Under the pieces are notes generated by a model, which was not told the DNA's origin, ran no database searches, and saw only the letters and a program-made list of their open reading frames with translations. A DNA stretch of 64,000 bases from Pseudanabaena sp. UWO311 (GTDB lineage Bacteria > Cyanobacteriota > Cyanobacteriia > Pseudanabaenales > Pseudanabaenaceae): positions 1-64,000 of the forward strand of contig NZ_SJEE01000012.1 of the NCBI RefSeq assembly GCF_006937785.1. Direction: 5' to 3'. The translations under genes and the position numbers were made by a program. This document shows, in pieces, positions 8,944 to 18,225 of this stretch. Within the stretch, counting starts at the first letter, position 1. Every line of letters begins with the position of its first letter.

Positions 8944-10431
8944 TTAAAACCCAACAGAATTCATATCTTCTGAAAAATCTTCCAAAGTTACAAAATCAGA
9001 CGAAGATTTTGAATTTGAACCACTGAGAGTAATGGTCTCCATATTGCCTAATATTCGCTCTATGGTTACTGCGCCAAGATCTGTTCTTATTTGAAGAGCA
9101 TCTTTGTCAACATCTTTTTTGTTGTTAACAGTTTCTAATTTCGATTTAATCTTTTCTTCTTCATCCATTAGCTGTAAAAAATCATCCAGATTCTGCTTGG
9201 GAATCCTTGACCTAATAGACTCTATATCACCTTCTAATTTATTTAAATCAGTTTTGACAGAGTCATCATTCGACGAGAAATTACCAAACAAATCATCATC
9301 TGTATTTGTTGGCTTTGTTTGCTCACTTACTTGATGAATGGATAAACTCTCAGTCTCACGATAGCTATTCCCTGAATCTACATTCATAAATTCATCAAAT
9401 AGAGAATCTGAAAAATCAGAATTTTCAGTTATATCATTAACTATCTGAGTTGATTGAGAACTTGGTAATGGCGGTTCTGGGAAGTCATCAAATAATGAAT
9501 TGATAGTTAATATTTGCGAATTAGATTCTGAACCTAGATTAGTTATTACACCATCAGAATTATCTTGATCTTGATCATCTTCTGTAATAGCATTGTTTAG
9601 CTCTATATCTGGATCTTCATCAGTCATAGACTCAGGATTGCTTTCTGCCAAATCCAAAGTAAGCCCTTGATGTGTGACTTCTGGCTCATTCTGCTCTTGA
9701 GTATGTTCCGCTGGCTCTAAAAATATCTTAGTAACTAGGCGGATTTTAGCTTTTTGCCATTGTTGTCCTGGCTGTAATATCGATAGGTTAGTAATTACTT
9801 GATCACCATGCTGATCAGTTTTACTAGATTCGGCGATCGTATCAAGCAAACTTCGTAAGTTTGGGTTAGAAGCGACAGATGCAAATAAGAAGCTTGGTTG
9901 ACTAATTACCTGAATTAATTCTGTGAGTGTAGTTAAACATCGCACAGTTCCGACTTGTTCATCGGTAAAGCGGACAATGATATCTTGATATTCTTGTAAG
10001 TTTTGCTGGATTTGAGACAACTTCTGCACGAGGATGACTCCTTTAGGATTGCTTACAAGATTCACATTTTGACCTTGTTCGATATTATTATCATTGACAA
10101 TTCGTGGAGTTGCTACGGGCTGGTTAGGTTCGTCATTGTTACCAAAATCGATTTCATCCTGCCAAGCTAGGTACTGGTTATCAGAGCGATAGGTCAGAAT
10201 TTTGACATGCTTGATTTGCTTGACCTGCAATACGACCATGCCTCGTTGAATAATTGTAACAACCGCTTTTTGGTTGGGTATCTGGGAAGCTTGTAAGGAT
10301 ATTATTAGACATTCTGCTTCAAGTTTAGCTTCGGCATGGATGCCTTTAGATGCTAGCGATCGATTGATCAAAGATGCGATCGCTCGGGGATCACCTTGCT
10401 TTGCCAAGTCCATAACGCTTAGTTGTGTCAT
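8944..10431 (-). CDS. large acidic cyanobacterial protein with conserved N-terminal domain
   Basis: The function of this 495-aa protein is unknown. Residues 1-110 form a folded domain beginning MTQLSVMDLAKQGDPRAIAS, containing KGIHAEAKLEAECLIISL and QIKHVKILTY; this 'AKQGDP..IA.L.N..L..KG' module recurs in cyanobacterial proteins of unknown role. Residues about 150-250 form a second possible domain. From about 260 to 430 the sequence is strongly acidic and Ser/Asn/Asp-rich, probably disordered, followed by a short helical tail rich in Lys and Glu. There is no signal peptide or membrane span. It is convergent with the M50-like gene. Confidence 0.75.
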   Translation of the reverse strand: MTQLSVMDLAKQGDPRAIASLINRSLASKGIHAEAKLEAECLIISLQASQIPNQKAVVTIIQRGMVVLQVKQIKHVKILTYRSDNQYLAWQDEIDFGNNDEPNQPVATPRIVNDNNIEQGQNVNLVSNPKGVILVQKLSQIQQNLQEYQDIIVRFTDEQVGTVRCLTTLTELIQVISQPSFLFASVASNPNLRSLLDTIAESSKTDQHGDQVITNLSILQPGQQWQKAKIRLVTKIFLEPAEHTQEQNEPEVTHQGLTLDLAESNPESMTDEDPDIELNNAITEDDQDQDNSDGVITNLGSESNSQILTINSLFDDFPEPPLPSSQSTQIVNDITENSDFSDSLFDEFMNVDSGNSYRETESLSIHQVSEQTKPTNTDDDLFGNFSSNDDSVKTDLNKLEGDIESIRSRIPKQNLDDFLQLMDEEEKIKSKLETVNNKKDVDKDALQIRTDLGAVTIERILGNMETITLSGSNSKSSSDFVTLEDFSEDMNSVGF

Positions 10432-10628
10432 ACCCTATTCCCAATTATCTACAAATTTCTCTAGCAGCTATAGATGTCCCTCTCTATAGCGGTTACCCAA
10501 CCATTGAAATACAAGACTGTATCTCAAGTGATTAAAAAGCACCACCACCCCATAGTAGGTGGGAGTCAATTTAAATGTAACTGACAATCTGGCAAAGTTA
10601 CTGATTTAGAGATAAATTTTAGCGTAAT

Positions 10629-10667
10629 ACCATAAGTGCAAAATGGCTACGCCATTTTGTGTTTTTG
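10629..10667. repeat. partial copy of 103-bp repeat family A
   Basis: The sequence AGTGCAAAATGGCTACGCC followed by ATTTTGTG matches the CACAAAATGG(C)GTAGCCATTTTGTG hairpin module of the full copy at 10755-10857. The other modules are missing. Confidence 0.6.
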
Positions 10668-10754
10668 CCCCCCCGACTGGGTTTATTTTTTAGAGCAGTG
10701 CTCGATCACATTCAACCAAAAGAATGGTCGCAGAGCAAAGTCCCGCAATAGGTT

Positions 10755-10857
10755 ATACCAATTCACAAAAGTGTGTCAACACTTCTGTGAATTAAAAACC
10801 AAACCCTGTAAGGGTTTTAAAAGCACAAAATGGCGTAGCCATTTTGTGCTTTGGTAT
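10755..10857 (+). repeat. repeat family A, full copy (103 bp)
   Basis: Terminal inverted repeats ATACCAA and TTGGTAT enclose three hairpin modules: a CACAAAAGTGT / ACACTTCTGTG pair, AAACCCTGTAAGGGTTT, and GCACAAAATGGCGTAGCC paired with ATTTTGTGC. The same layout in reverse orientation, also 103 bp, is at 17989-18091. It looks like a MITE. Confidence 0.75.
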
Positions 10858-10895
10858 TATTCCTATTTGTGGCGGATTTGAAAGCAAATTGCTGT

Positions 10896-10929
10896 AATTT
10901 TCAAAAGTGTAGCCACACTTTTGAAAATT
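10896..10929. repeat. inverted repeat AATTTTCAAAAGTGT
   Basis: A 15-bp perfect inverted repeat with a 4-nt spacer. It resembles the CAAAAGTGT / ACACTTTTG module of repeat family A and may be a fragment of it. Confidence 0.5.
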
Positions 10930-10947
10930 TACAACTAAGATGCTACA

Positions 10948-10981
10948 TAAAAAAGGGGGCGCGAAGCGCCCCCTTTTTTAT
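10948..10981 (-). terminator. terminator of cp12
   Basis: The stem AAAAAAGGGGGCGC / GCGCCCCCTTTTTT has a GAA loop and lies 55 bp downstream of the CP12 stop codon. Confidence 0.8.
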
Positions 10982-11035
10982 TGAAATTTGTAGAATACTG
11001 TTTATCAGCTACTCTGCAATCAAAATTTTAAGCAA

Positions 11036-11257
11036 TTAATCTTCGTAAAGACGACATTCAGCTGCCTCAGGATTATCGTCACAATAAACTTCGAGGGAGT
11101 TTTTACCCTTTGACTGCTTTTGGTGTGACGACTCAGCTTGTAGCTCTTCAACTGCATCCCATGCAGCCGCACATTCCTTAGAGCCAGTACCGCTGACTTC
11201 GCAGGTTTCTCTGGCTTGTTTTAGTTCTTCTTGGATTTTCTCTGTAATATTGCTCAT
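11036..11257 (-). CDS. cp12: Calvin cycle regulatory protein CP12
   Basis: CP12 is a small redox-sensitive protein that bridges GAPDH and phosphoribulokinase into an inactive complex in the dark. The 73-aa protein has all hallmarks: an N-terminal cysteine pair (C19, C29), the core AWDAVEEL (32-39), a C-terminal cysteine pair (C59, C68) and the terminal ECRLYED that binds GAPDH. It lacks the fused CBS domain seen in some cyanobacterial forms, so it is a canonical stand-alone CP12. It has its own terminator. Identification rests on full motif conservation. Confidence 0.95.
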   Translation of the reverse strand: MSNITEKIQEELKQARETCEVSGTGSKECAAAWDAVEELQAESSHQKQSKGKNSLEVYCDDNPEAAECRLYED

Positions 11258-11348
11258 GTATTTCTTTAAACTATCTATAACTTAGATATTAACAGACTGA
11301 GGCTAGCTAGCCATCATGCATCAGGAGTAGGAAACTGGTGGTAAGGGT

Positions 11349-12245
11349 TTAGCTAAGTCCTAGAGCCGATGGCAGCATTCCTGCAAGAATAATAAAGCCG
11401 ATCCAGACGTTTTGACCGAAGGCTTTTTGATATAAATCGCTGGGAATTTCAGTTTGATTCAGTCTGTTACATTGCCATATCCATATTACTGCTGCCGTCA
11501 AGCAAGCAAAGTAGTGTGCGTAACCAAGTTGTATCTCCCAACCTAACCAAATCAAGCATCCAAGGGCGATCGCTAAAAATACGGCGATCGCAAATGTTAC
11601 ATATCTTCCAAAAAAGAGCGCACTTGAGTTAACCCCAACCTTGAGATCATCAGTGCGATCGCTCATGGCATAAATTGTGTCAAAACCCATTGTCCAAGCG
11701 ATCACGGCTGCCCATAACTCCCAAGCATGGCGATCCAGTCCGCCAGTAACTGCACTCCAAGGGATCAGTACGGCAAACCCCCATGCGATCGACAGTACTA
11801 ATTGTGGCATTGGAAAAAAACGCTTGCAAGCAGGATATATAGCGATTACAGGTACGGCTGCAAAGCACAGCCCAAAGCTTAGAGGACTGAGGTAGGTCGA
11901 TAGTAAAAATGCGCATAGACCCGCAACCAATAAAACTGCAATTCCCACTTGAATCGATAAAGAGCGATCAGCTAATGGGCGGTTTTTGGTGCGATCGACT
12001 TGTGGATCAATATCACGATCCCAAAGATCGTTAATCACGCAACCTGCGGCACTAGTTGCCAAGCTCCCAAGGATCACCACACCCAATAAATCAAGAGGTG
12101 GCAATTGATTTTGGGTTTTGGCGGCTGCAACTGTTGCCCACAGAGCAGGCAACATCAAAATTAGTCTTCCTGCGGGTTTGTGCCAACGTAGGAGACGCAC
12201 AATTTTTTTTAATGTTGATTCTTTATTGGCGATGCTCGTAGTCAT
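11349..12245 (-). CDS. 4-hydroxybenzoate polyprenyltransferase (UbiA family, plastoquinone pathway)
   Basis: The 298-aa integral membrane prenyltransferase has about eight or nine hydrophobic helices. The first Asp-rich motif is NDLWDRDIDPQVDRT (about 98-112) and the second is YAMSDRTDDLKVG (about 222-234), both needed to bind Mg2+ and the polyprenyl diphosphate. In cyanobacteria the UbiA orthologue (slr0926 in Synechocystis) attaches solanesyl diphosphate to 4-hydroxybenzoate for plastoquinone. The substrate is inferred from the family; other UbiA branches (homogentisate, chlorophyll) differ in motif context. It is monocistronic, upstream of cp12 on the same strand. Confidence 0.88.
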   Translation of the reverse strand: MTTSIANKESTLKKIVRLLRWHKPAGRLILMLPALWATVAAAKTQNQLPPLDLLGVVILGSLATSAAGCVINDLWDRDIDPQVDRTKNRPLADRSLSIQVGIAVLLVAGLCAFLLSTYLSPLSFGLCFAAVPVIAIYPACKRFFPMPQLVLSIAWGFAVLIPWSAVTGGLDRHAWELWAAVIAWTMGFDTIYAMSDRTDDLKVGVNSSALFFGRYVTFAIAVFLAIALGCLIWLGWEIQLGYAHYFACLTAAVIWIWQCNRLNQTEIPSDLYQKAFGQNVWIGFIILAGMLPSALGLS

Positions 12246-12399
12246 AGTGAATGCGTGTCAGGTCTTTGGAGTAACTATATCAAATCCAACCTAAGAATAG
12301 GCAAAGTTGCTGATTACAAAGGTTTTCAGGGTTGTTACAGTAAGTTCTGGGCAACGAGTATCTCTGCACTTTCAAATTGCAAAAGAATGAGGTTTTGAG

Positions 12400-12888
12400 A
12401 TGCGTTTAATTAAATCTATTTTCCAAAAAACTGTGGCGACTTTGCTACTAGGTCTGTCTTTGGCGATTTGTGCTGAGTTAAACGGGGACAAAGCGATCGC
12501 TGAGAATTTAAAGACTGGACTGACCGATGAGCTAGCCAATGACAAAACCTGTGATGGCACTGGGGGGATTCTTGCCTATGCAGAAACTAAAGACTATTCT
12601 CTTTACATTTGTGCTGATACCAAAGATATTTCTCAACCTCGTTACTATCGGAGTGTAAACAGAAATGGCACTAAGGGTGTAAAGCTCACAGCAAAGACAT
12701 ACAACCCTAATCAAGGAAATTATTTCGAGTTTCATAATGGTGATTATGTATATATGCTACAAATCCCATCTGAAACCATTAAAAATCCTGTGCTAGCAGT
12801 TGAGTTTCCCGATGGCTCAGGATACGAGCAGAAGATCACGCGCTTTTTAATGAACGGGGAGGCGCGATCGCCGATATCCAATAAATAA
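12400..12888 (+). CDS. exported protein of unknown function
   Basis: The 162-aa protein begins with a typical signal peptide (MRLIKSIFQKTVATLLLGLSLAI, cleavage near AIAEN at about 35). The mature part has two cysteines (in DKTCDGTG and LYICADT) that could form a disulfide, and beta-rich sequence such as NYFEFHNGDYVYMLQI. I do not recognise the family. The gene is followed immediately by a hairpin that overlaps its stop codon, then by tRNA-Ala. Confidence 0.75.
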   Translation: MRLIKSIFQKTVATLLLGLSLAICAELNGDKAIAENLKTGLTDELANDKTCDGTGGILAYAETKDYSLYICADTKDISQPRYYRSVNRNGTKGVKLTAKTYNPNQGNYFEFHNGDYVYMLQIPSETIKNPVLAVEFPDGSGYEQKITRFLMNGEARSPISNK

Positions 12889-12919
12889 TAAAAAGCAGCG
12901 CGAAGCGCTGCTTTTTATT
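12887..12919 (+). terminator. terminator after exported protein gene
   Basis: A perfect 15-bp stem AATAAAAAGCAGCGC / GCGCTGCTTTTTATT with a GAA loop. It begins at the stop codon and lies 24 bp before tRNA-Ala. Confidence 0.85.
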
Positions 12920-12943
12920 TTATGTTAGTATCTATAGCCTGTC

Positions 12944-13016
12944 GGGGAATTAGCTCAGTTGGTAGAGTGCTGCGATCGCACCGCAGAGGTCAGGGGTTCG
13001 AGCCTCCTATTCTCCA
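12944..13016 (+). tRNA. tRNA-Ala (CGC)
   Basis: The 73-nt sequence folds as a cloverleaf. The acceptor GGGGAAT / ATTCTCC contains the G3-U70 alanine identity pair, the anticodon stem CTGCG / CGCAG surrounds loop ATCGCAC (anticodon CGC), and the T loop is TTCGAGC with discriminator A. CCA is not encoded. The HIP1 octamer GCGATCGC is embedded in the anticodon arm. The 3' end is 4 bp from the end of the neighbouring minus-strand gene. Confidence 0.93.
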
Positions 13017-13020
13017 TTTT

Positions 13021-13455
13021 TTATAAATTAAGCTGTCTATCAAGCGTAATCCCTGATTGCGCTAGCTGTCGCGCTTGGGGGCTTCCTCTTAAAATATTAT
13101 TTCCACCTGAACTGATCCAATAAAACCGCTTCTTTTGCTGTTTGTTTAATTCGGGAGCATCGGTCACTAAAAAGTCTTTTAACCACCTAAATTTTTTTAA
13201 AACTGTTGTAACTTCGGACGTTTCAGCGCTATGCACTTCAATAAAATATTTTGTTCCGTCATAACCAATTACATAATCCCAACGTGAAGCATTAGGATAA
13301 ATCCCCCTAACAGCAGCGTCAATATCAACACTACCTTCACACTTTTTTGTGTCAGATGGTCTGACTTTGTTACTATAATTTCCTAACGCTTGCAATCCAT
13401 TTCTATAAGCATCTTTGAGTAAATGTGTTGCAGAAATTGCTTCTTTAAAATTCAT
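13021..13455 (-). CDS. unnamed small partner protein of the adjacent ATPase
   Basis: The family of this 144-aa protein is unknown. The central part reads SRWDYVIGYDGTKYFIEVHSA, giving D60 and the E73-V-H75 triplet on a predicted beta strand, followed by a Lys-rich helix (about 85-96). This spacing is reminiscent of a PD-(D/E)xK-type nuclease core with His in place of Lys, but that is inference. The C-terminus has a conserved-looking FYWISSGGNNI strand and a basic tail. It starts 11 bp after the ATPase stop, so the pair form one operon. It ends 4 bp from tRNA-Ala. Confidence 0.75.
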   Translation of the reverse strand: MNFKEAISATHLLKDAYRNGLQALGNYSNKVRPSDTKKCEGSVDIDAAVRGIYPNASRWDYVIGYDGTKYFIEVHSAETSEVTTVLKKFRWLKDFLVTDAPELNKQQKKRFYWISSGGNNILRGSPQARQLAQSGITLDRQLNL

Positions 13456-13466
13456 TTTTAAAAAAC

Positions 13467-14642
13467 TTAAAGTGTGTCTTGAATTGCCTGAGAAACAACT
13501 TCAGATGCTCTACTACTAAAGCTAGTTAAACCACCCCAATCGGCTGTTGATAAATCTTCATCAAATGGATCTAATGATGAAATATCACGCACCTCAACAC
13601 CATCTTCTTTTTGGTCGAAATAATAGGTAGAAAATTTCTTGTTTTTGAGAATATTTTCAAAAAGTTCAGTAATAGGTGGTGATGGTTTTAAATCAAAGAG
13701 TTGATAGAGATACTTAACATCAGAATTATTATTTTGTAAGTTGCGAATCGCCCAAATCGCTTCCAAAAGAACAGGTGAATGGGTAGAAATAAGTAAACGA
13801 TAGCCTCGGTGTAATAGTTCTAAACACATCAAAATAACTGACAAAATTGCACGGGGATGCAAACCCATTTCTGGTTCTTCAATAACTACCCAATTAATAT
13901 CTGATTTCTTTGAAGCTTTTGATAAGGGCATTAGCCAATAAAGCCCTAAAAGTAAAGGCATAAATTCTCTTTGTCCAGCAGACCAAGCCATAAAGGGTAG
14001 CAAATTACCTTTCATATTAATTTGGATACGTTTACGCATCCCAGTTGTATTTAATTCAACTTGAGCGCCATGAAAGATACTGGCATCAAGGGCATCGCGT
14101 AACTCTTGTTTAAGTCGTCCTTTTTGCGGAAAAATTGCACTACCCTTACTACCTAGTCCCTGCTGCATCAGTAATCGTAAATTTTCACTAAAATTACGAA
14201 CTACATAAGGATCTCCGACATCAAAATTAGTAAATGATCTGGGCCATCCATTTTCAAGTGTCAAAACTCTTTGAGCAGGAACAAAAAACAGTTGCTCTTT
14301 CTTTCGAGTTGTTTCTCTAAATAGTATTTGTGCCTTTTTTCGCCTTAATATATCTTCTAAATTAATATTTTGTTCATTTAAAAAGACTTGTGTATTATCT
14401 CCCCATAAATTACGCATACCCTCCCCAAAATAAATCTCTATGAGGTTAGCTGAATCTTCTTTAAATTGATAACCATTTTTACTGAGAATATTTAGGATGT
14501 TTTCGCTATCAAGTAATAACTTGATTAACTGCAATAAAATACTTTTCCCAGTCGCTTGGGGTCCAATAAAAAGTGTTAGATCACCAAAACTTATATCGGC
14601 ATTGTTAATTTGACCTAGATTTGCGACCTTAAGATGTTTCAT
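13467..14642 (-). CDS. AAA/ABC-type ATPase (AAA_15/AAA_21-like)
   Basis: The 391-aa SMC/OLD-like ATPase has Walker A GPQATGKS (27-34), an ABC-like signature SAGQRE (221-226), Walker B WVVIEEPE (251-258) and H-loop STHSP (286-290). No TOPRIM domain follows the ATPase, unlike OLD nucleases; the C-terminal 90 residues are unassigned. Such stand-alone ATPases commonly pair with a small effector in anti-phage systems, and here the 144-aa protein is directly downstream. The gene lies 26 bp after hisC on the same strand, so it may use hisC transcription. No known defence name fits. Confidence 0.85.
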   Translation of the reverse strand: MKHLKVANLGQINNADISFGDLTLFIGPQATGKSILLQLIKLLLDSENILNILSKNGYQFKEDSANLIEIYFGEGMRNLWGDNTQVFLNEQNINLEDILRRKKAQILFRETTRKKEQLFFVPAQRVLTLENGWPRSFTNFDVGDPYVVRNFSENLRLLMQQGLGSKGSAIFPQKGRLKQELRDALDASIFHGAQVELNTTGMRKRIQINMKGNLLPFMAWSAGQREFMPLLLGLYWLMPLSKASKKSDINWVVIEEPEMGLHPRAILSVILMCLELLHRGYRLLISTHSPVLLEAIWAIRNLQNNNSDVKYLYQLFDLKPSPPITELFENILKNKKFSTYYFDQKEDGVEVRDISSLDPFDEDLSTADWGGLTSFSSRASEVVSQAIQDTL

Positions 14643-14668
14643 AAATTCATATTCATAAAATCTATAGT

Positions 14669-15715
14669 CTAAAAGACAGACAATGCATCAATCAGAGACT
14701 TGTTCTGTTCGTCAGTACCAACAGTAATCCGTAGCTTGTCGGCTAGTCCTGATTGATTGAAATAGCGGACTAAAATGCCAGATTCTTTGAGTTTTAAATA
14801 AATCTCTTCAGCATTGCCTTTTGGTGGAGTAGCAAGCACAAAATTTCCGTGTGACTCTAGTACGTTATAGCCAAGATTTTTTAGATCTAAAGTAAGTCTA
14901 GTCCGTGAGGTTTTGACTTTTTCAGCATTCGTATTTTTGTATTCTTGATCGCGCATGGCGGCAGTGCCAACTGCGATCGCAACGGCATCGATGTTGTAGC
15001 TATCTTTAACTTTAAATAGCCCCGATAAAAGCTGAGGATTCGCAATCCCAAAACCTAAGCGTAATCCTGCTAATGAGTAACCCTTTGACAAAGTGCGTAA
15101 CACAATCACATTGTCAAACTCTTGCACCAATGGCAAAGCCGAGTATTCCGCAAAATCGACATAGGCTTCATCGATCGCTAAAACACCAGAAACTTGTTGT
15201 GCCAATTTGCGTAAATCATCTAGAGGTACGATATGTCCCGATGGACTATTGGGTGAAGCAATAAAGGTCACTGCACCATTTGCTTTTACAAGTTCATCAA
15301 TCGGCAATTCAAAATTTTCACCATAGGACACTTCTACTATTTCCGCAGGCTGCATCGCTGACAAAGTGCGATAAAGCACATAGGTCGGCATGGGATAGAC
15401 AACTTTGCGATCGCGTCCTTCCGCACAAGCCCGAATCAAAATATTTAAAACATCATCACTACCATTGCCGACAATTACCCAATCTTTAGGTACACCTAGT
15501 ACATCACTTACGGTTTGACAAAATTCATGAGCAAAGGGATCTGGATAGCGCCGCAGTGAATCACCATCAATATTTTGTAAAGCAGCGATCGCCATTGGCG
15601 AAGGCGGATAGGCATTCTCGTTGGTATTTAGCTTGATGACTTTGATACCAGACTTTGGCTGCTCACCTGGAACATAACCAGTCATAGCATCAACTGCGGG
15701 GCGGAAATAGCTCAT
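14669..15715 (-). CDS. hisC: histidinol-phosphate aminotransferase
   Basis: The 348-aa PLP-dependent class I/II aminotransferase converts imidazole-acetol phosphate to histidinol phosphate. Signatures are NENAYPPSP, the VGNGSDD cofactor region, SPNSPSGH, AIDEAYVDFA and the PLP-lysine motif RTLSKGYSLAGLRLGF. Length and start (MSYFRPAVDAMTGYVPGEQP) are normal for cyanobacterial HisC. It is not in a his operon; the downstream ATPase pair appears inserted after it. Confidence 0.94.
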   Translation of the reverse strand: MSYFRPAVDAMTGYVPGEQPKSGIKVIKLNTNENAYPPSPMAIAALQNIDGDSLRRYPDPFAHEFCQTVSDVLGVPKDWVIVGNGSDDVLNILIRACAEGRDRKVVYPMPTYVLYRTLSAMQPAEIVEVSYGENFELPIDELVKANGAVTFIASPNSPSGHIVPLDDLRKLAQQVSGVLAIDEAYVDFAEYSALPLVQEFDNVIVLRTLSKGYSLAGLRLGFGIANPQLLSGLFKVKDSYNIDAVAIAVGTAAMRDQEYKNTNAEKVKTSRTRLTLDLKNLGYNVLESHGNFVLATPPKGNAEEIYLKLKESGILVRYFNQSGLADKLRITVGTDEQNKSLIDALSVF

Positions 15716-15816
15716 GGGGTGAAGTAAAAAGTAAAAAGTAAAAATTTAGGTCAGGCTTTTTATTGTATCGCGATCGCCATAGTGCTTATACTGCTTTGCG
15801 ACTAATAACAATGTAA

Positions 15817-15835
15817 AGGGACGCTTCGCGTCTCT
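15817..15835 (-). terminator. small hairpin after rbcR
   Basis: The stem AGGGACGC / GCGTCTCT has a TTC loop and one G-T pair. It lies just beyond the stop codon of the LysR gene and upstream of hisC. Confidence 0.45.
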
Positions 15836-15841
15836 GTTATA

Positions 15842-16768
15842 TTAGGTTTTATCTCGAAATACAGGCAAAACTTCATTACAAAAAGCCTCAGTTGCCTTGG
15901 AGCGATAACGATTAGGATTACGAATTTGCAATAGCATCCGCTTGATCACCACTCCATCAATACGGACTTGCTGCAAAGCCCCCATTTGCAATTCTTTTTC
16001 GATCGCTGTTATCGACAAAAATGCTGCCCCCAATCCCGCCTGCACTGCATTTTTGATCGCCTCAATCGAATTTAGCTCCATTGAGATCGCCAACTGACGC
16101 GGATCAACGCCACTATCAAGAAGTACGCGATCGATTGCTTTACGGATCGTTGATTGTGAATCAAGAGTAATAAATTGCAATTTGTACAACTCCTCAATCG
16201 GTAAAGCTCCCACCTGAGCTAGGGGATGGGACGTTGGTAGAATTAGCGCTAGTTCATCTTCGGCATAGGGTGTAATCTCTAAAGAGTCCAGTAAATCCGC
16301 AGGAATTTCTCCACCAATAATCGCTAAGTCTACCTGTCCATTAGCAACACTCCATGCAGTTCGCCTTGTAGAATGAACATGGAGTTGAACTGAGACTTCA
16401 GGATATTTCTTGCGAAATAAGCCGATCATTTGGGGCATTAGGTAGGTTCCTGTCGTTTGACTAGCACCTATAATTAGAGTCCCACCATTTAAATTTTGCA
16501 AATCATCAATAGCGCGACAAGTTTCTTGGCAAAGGCTTAAAATGCGATCGCCATAGGAAAGTAATAACTGCCCTGCCTCGGTCAACTGTGCTCTTCTGCC
16601 TCCGCGATCGAACAAAGGAACATCTAGTTGTCGCTCTAGATGTTGGACTTGCAAACTAACAGCGGGTTGAGACACATATAGACTATCGGCGGCGCGTTTA
16701 AAGCTACCTTCAGCAGCGATCGCCTTAAGAATGCGTAATTGGTCTAGGGTGAACGGTATGTCGATCAT
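15842..16768 (-). CDS. rbcR: LysR-type regulator RbcR
   Basis: The 308-aa LysR-family regulator has an N-terminal winged helix-turn-helix that closely matches cyanobacterial/plastid RbcR (Ycf30): [20 protein letters not shown], then [20 protein letters not shown]. The effector domain starts with [16 protein letters not shown], also typical of RbcR. Characterised orthologues activate RuBisCO and other carbon-fixation genes. It is divergent from the 372-aa gene with only 19 bp between start codons, so each promoter probably lies within the other gene. Confidence 0.9.
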   Translation of the reverse strand: MIDIPFTLDQLRILKAIAAEGSFKRAADSLYVSQPAVSLQVQHLERQLDVPLFDRGGRRAQLTEAGQLLLSYGDRILSLCQETCRAIDDLQNLNGGTLIIGASQTTGTYLMPQMIGLFRKKYPEVSVQLHVHSTRRTAWSVANGQVDLAIIGGEIPADLLDSLEITPYAEDELALILPTSHPLAQVGALPIEELYKLQFITLDSQSTIRKAIDRVLLDSGVDPRQLAISMELNSIEAIKNAVQAGLGAAFLSITAIEKELQMGALQQVRIDGVVIKRMLLQIRNPNRYRSKATEAFCNEVLPVFRDKT

Positions 16769-16787
16769 AGAAGCAGCGTGAGAAAAT

Positions 16788-17906
16788 ATGAGTCGGGAGG
16801 TTATTCAAGATTTTTTGAATTTAGCAGGAGTTGTGGGGGTTTCCCTCACAAACCGCCGTATGCGTCCTTATTTCTACGGACTGGATGCCGTATTAGATAG
16901 GACAAAGCAAGCATTAGGTCAGGGAGTACTGCAAGTTATTGAGCATGTACCAGAAGGGTTTGAATCTTTTGAGTTTTGCTTTGCAGGTCATGCTGTTTAT
17001 ATTTATAAGTTGACACATGGATTAGTACTACTAGTACTTACCGATAGCGACCTGAAGCTGATTGACTACAGTCGGGGTATTACCAAAATCAAGCATCTGC
17101 TCGAAACTGATACATACAACACAGTCGCACACTTTAAGCTCTTATTAGGCCCGACAACTCAGCCTTCCTTGCCAAGTTCCAATTGGAATGCAAGTATGCC
17201 CAATGCCAATGCTCAAGCAAGGGTTCAAAATGAAGCAGCTAAACAGAGATTGATTAATCCTATTGCTGACCCAACTCCAGATACTCTCTCTGCCACCACA
17301 TCTGCTGGTGCAAACGAAAGAAGTCGCACTGAGAGACAATCAAACTCCTCGAATATGAGAGCAAGTTCGACGGCAAGTAATGCAAACATAAGAGCTAGTG
17401 CAACTGCAAATAATGCAAATGTACAGACTCAGTCAAACATAAATAAGCCTCCTACATCTGCCATATCTTCTATGCCAGCACCTACGGCTAAGGCTGTAGC
17501 TACCAATAACTCTACACAAATTACTGATAGTCCTACTAAGCTAGTATCAGCGAAAAATGACCCGCAAGAGGATAAGTTAGATGAACTTGTAATAGCTTTA
17601 AATAAACTAAGCCACTTTACGACCCAATATCTGGGGAAGGTCGTAGTCACAAACTATTGGAAATCTAGTCGCCCCGCTTTATCTTGGTTAGATGAGTTTG
17701 AGATCGATCGCAATGGGCAAATATCACATCCAAAACAAGCGACCCTCTGCTGCGATCCAGCACAAATTCAGCAAATTCAATCATGGGTGGCTGCTTATAT
17801 AAAACGTTGTAAACAAGTAATACGTAATTTCGATCAAATGCTAGAAAAAGACTGTCTTGATAGTCGTCAAAAACAAATATTACTCTCAAGTTCGAGCATT
17901 AAATAA
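16788..17906 (+). CDS. cyanobacterial conserved protein with Ser/Ala/Asn linker
   Basis: The 372-aa protein of unknown function has three parts. Residues 1-120 ([20 protein letters not shown]...) form a globular domain that looks like a roadblock/LC7-type fold. Residues about 125-255 are a low-complexity Asn/Ala/Ser/Thr linker with near-repeats of ASATANNAN type. Residues about 260-372 form a helical domain ([20 protein letters not shown]). The roadblock assignment is a weak impression. It is divergent from rbcR and followed by a strong terminator. Confidence 0.7.
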   Translation: MSREVIQDFLNLAGVVGVSLTNRRMRPYFYGLDAVLDRTKQALGQGVLQVIEHVPEGFESFEFCFAGHAVYIYKLTHGLVLLVLTDSDLKLIDYSRGITKIKHLLETDTYNTVAHFKLLLGPTTQPSLPSSNWNASMPNANAQARVQNEAAKQRLINPIADPTPDTLSATTSAGANERSRTERQSNSSNMRASSTASNANIRASATANNANVQTQSNINKPPTSAISSMPAPTAKAVATNNSTQITDSPTKLVSAKNDPQEDKLDELVIALNKLSHFTTQYLGKVVVTNYWKSSRPALSWLDEFEIDRNGQISHPKQATLCCDPAQIQQIQSWVAAYIKRCKQVIRNFDQMLEKDCLDSRQKQILLSSSSIK

Positions 17907-17918
17907 CTTGTGTAATTC

Positions 17919-17971
17919 AAAAAACTAAACTATTGTGATGGGCTTTGCCCGCCACAATAGTTTAGTTTTTT
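17919..17971 (+). terminator. terminator hairpin
   Basis: The 19-bp stem AAAAAACTAAACTATTGTG and its complement carries an inner GGGCTTTGCCC hairpin and lies 12 bp after the stop codon. Confidence 0.85.
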
Positions 17972-17988
17972 ATTTAAGTTGATATCTT

Positions 17989-18091
17989 ATACCAAAACAC
18001 AAAGTGGCGCAGCCATTTTGTGTTTTTAAAACCCTTACAGGGTTTGGCTTTTAATTAACAGAAGTGTTGTCACACTTTTGTTAATTGGTAT
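17989..18091 (-). repeat. repeat family A, full copy (103 bp, reverse orientation)
   Basis: It has the same terminal ATACCAA / TTGGTAT ends and three hairpin modules as 10755-10857 but in the opposite orientation. It lies upstream of the ferredoxin/V4R operon. Confidence 0.75.
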
Positions 18092-18225
18092 TAATCAAGA
18101 TACAACGTGAAGCATTTCATTTTTTTAGAGTAGGCAATTTGGCGGGAAATACCCTATGCACATACCTTAAATGAGCTAAACTAATCTTTAATATTAAGGG
18201 GAACAATTGTAGAGGCAAGCTAATA

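Larger units (their letters stand above)
10432..11035. other. 604-bp gene-free repeat-rich region
   Basis: I see no convincing gene here. It holds one partial and one complete copy of the 103-bp repeat (10629-10667 and 10755-10857), an inverted repeat at 10896-10929 and the CP12 terminator at 10948-10981. Open frames crossing it are made of repeat sequence. Confidence 0.7.

Noticed and set aside
10636-11039. Two open frames of 62-81 codons
   Set aside because: They are made largely of repeat family A and other inverted repeats.
13467-14642. ATPase as an OLD-family nuclease or AriA of PARIS
   Set aside because: No TOPRIM domain follows the ATPase, and the partner lacks recognisable TOPRIM motifs.
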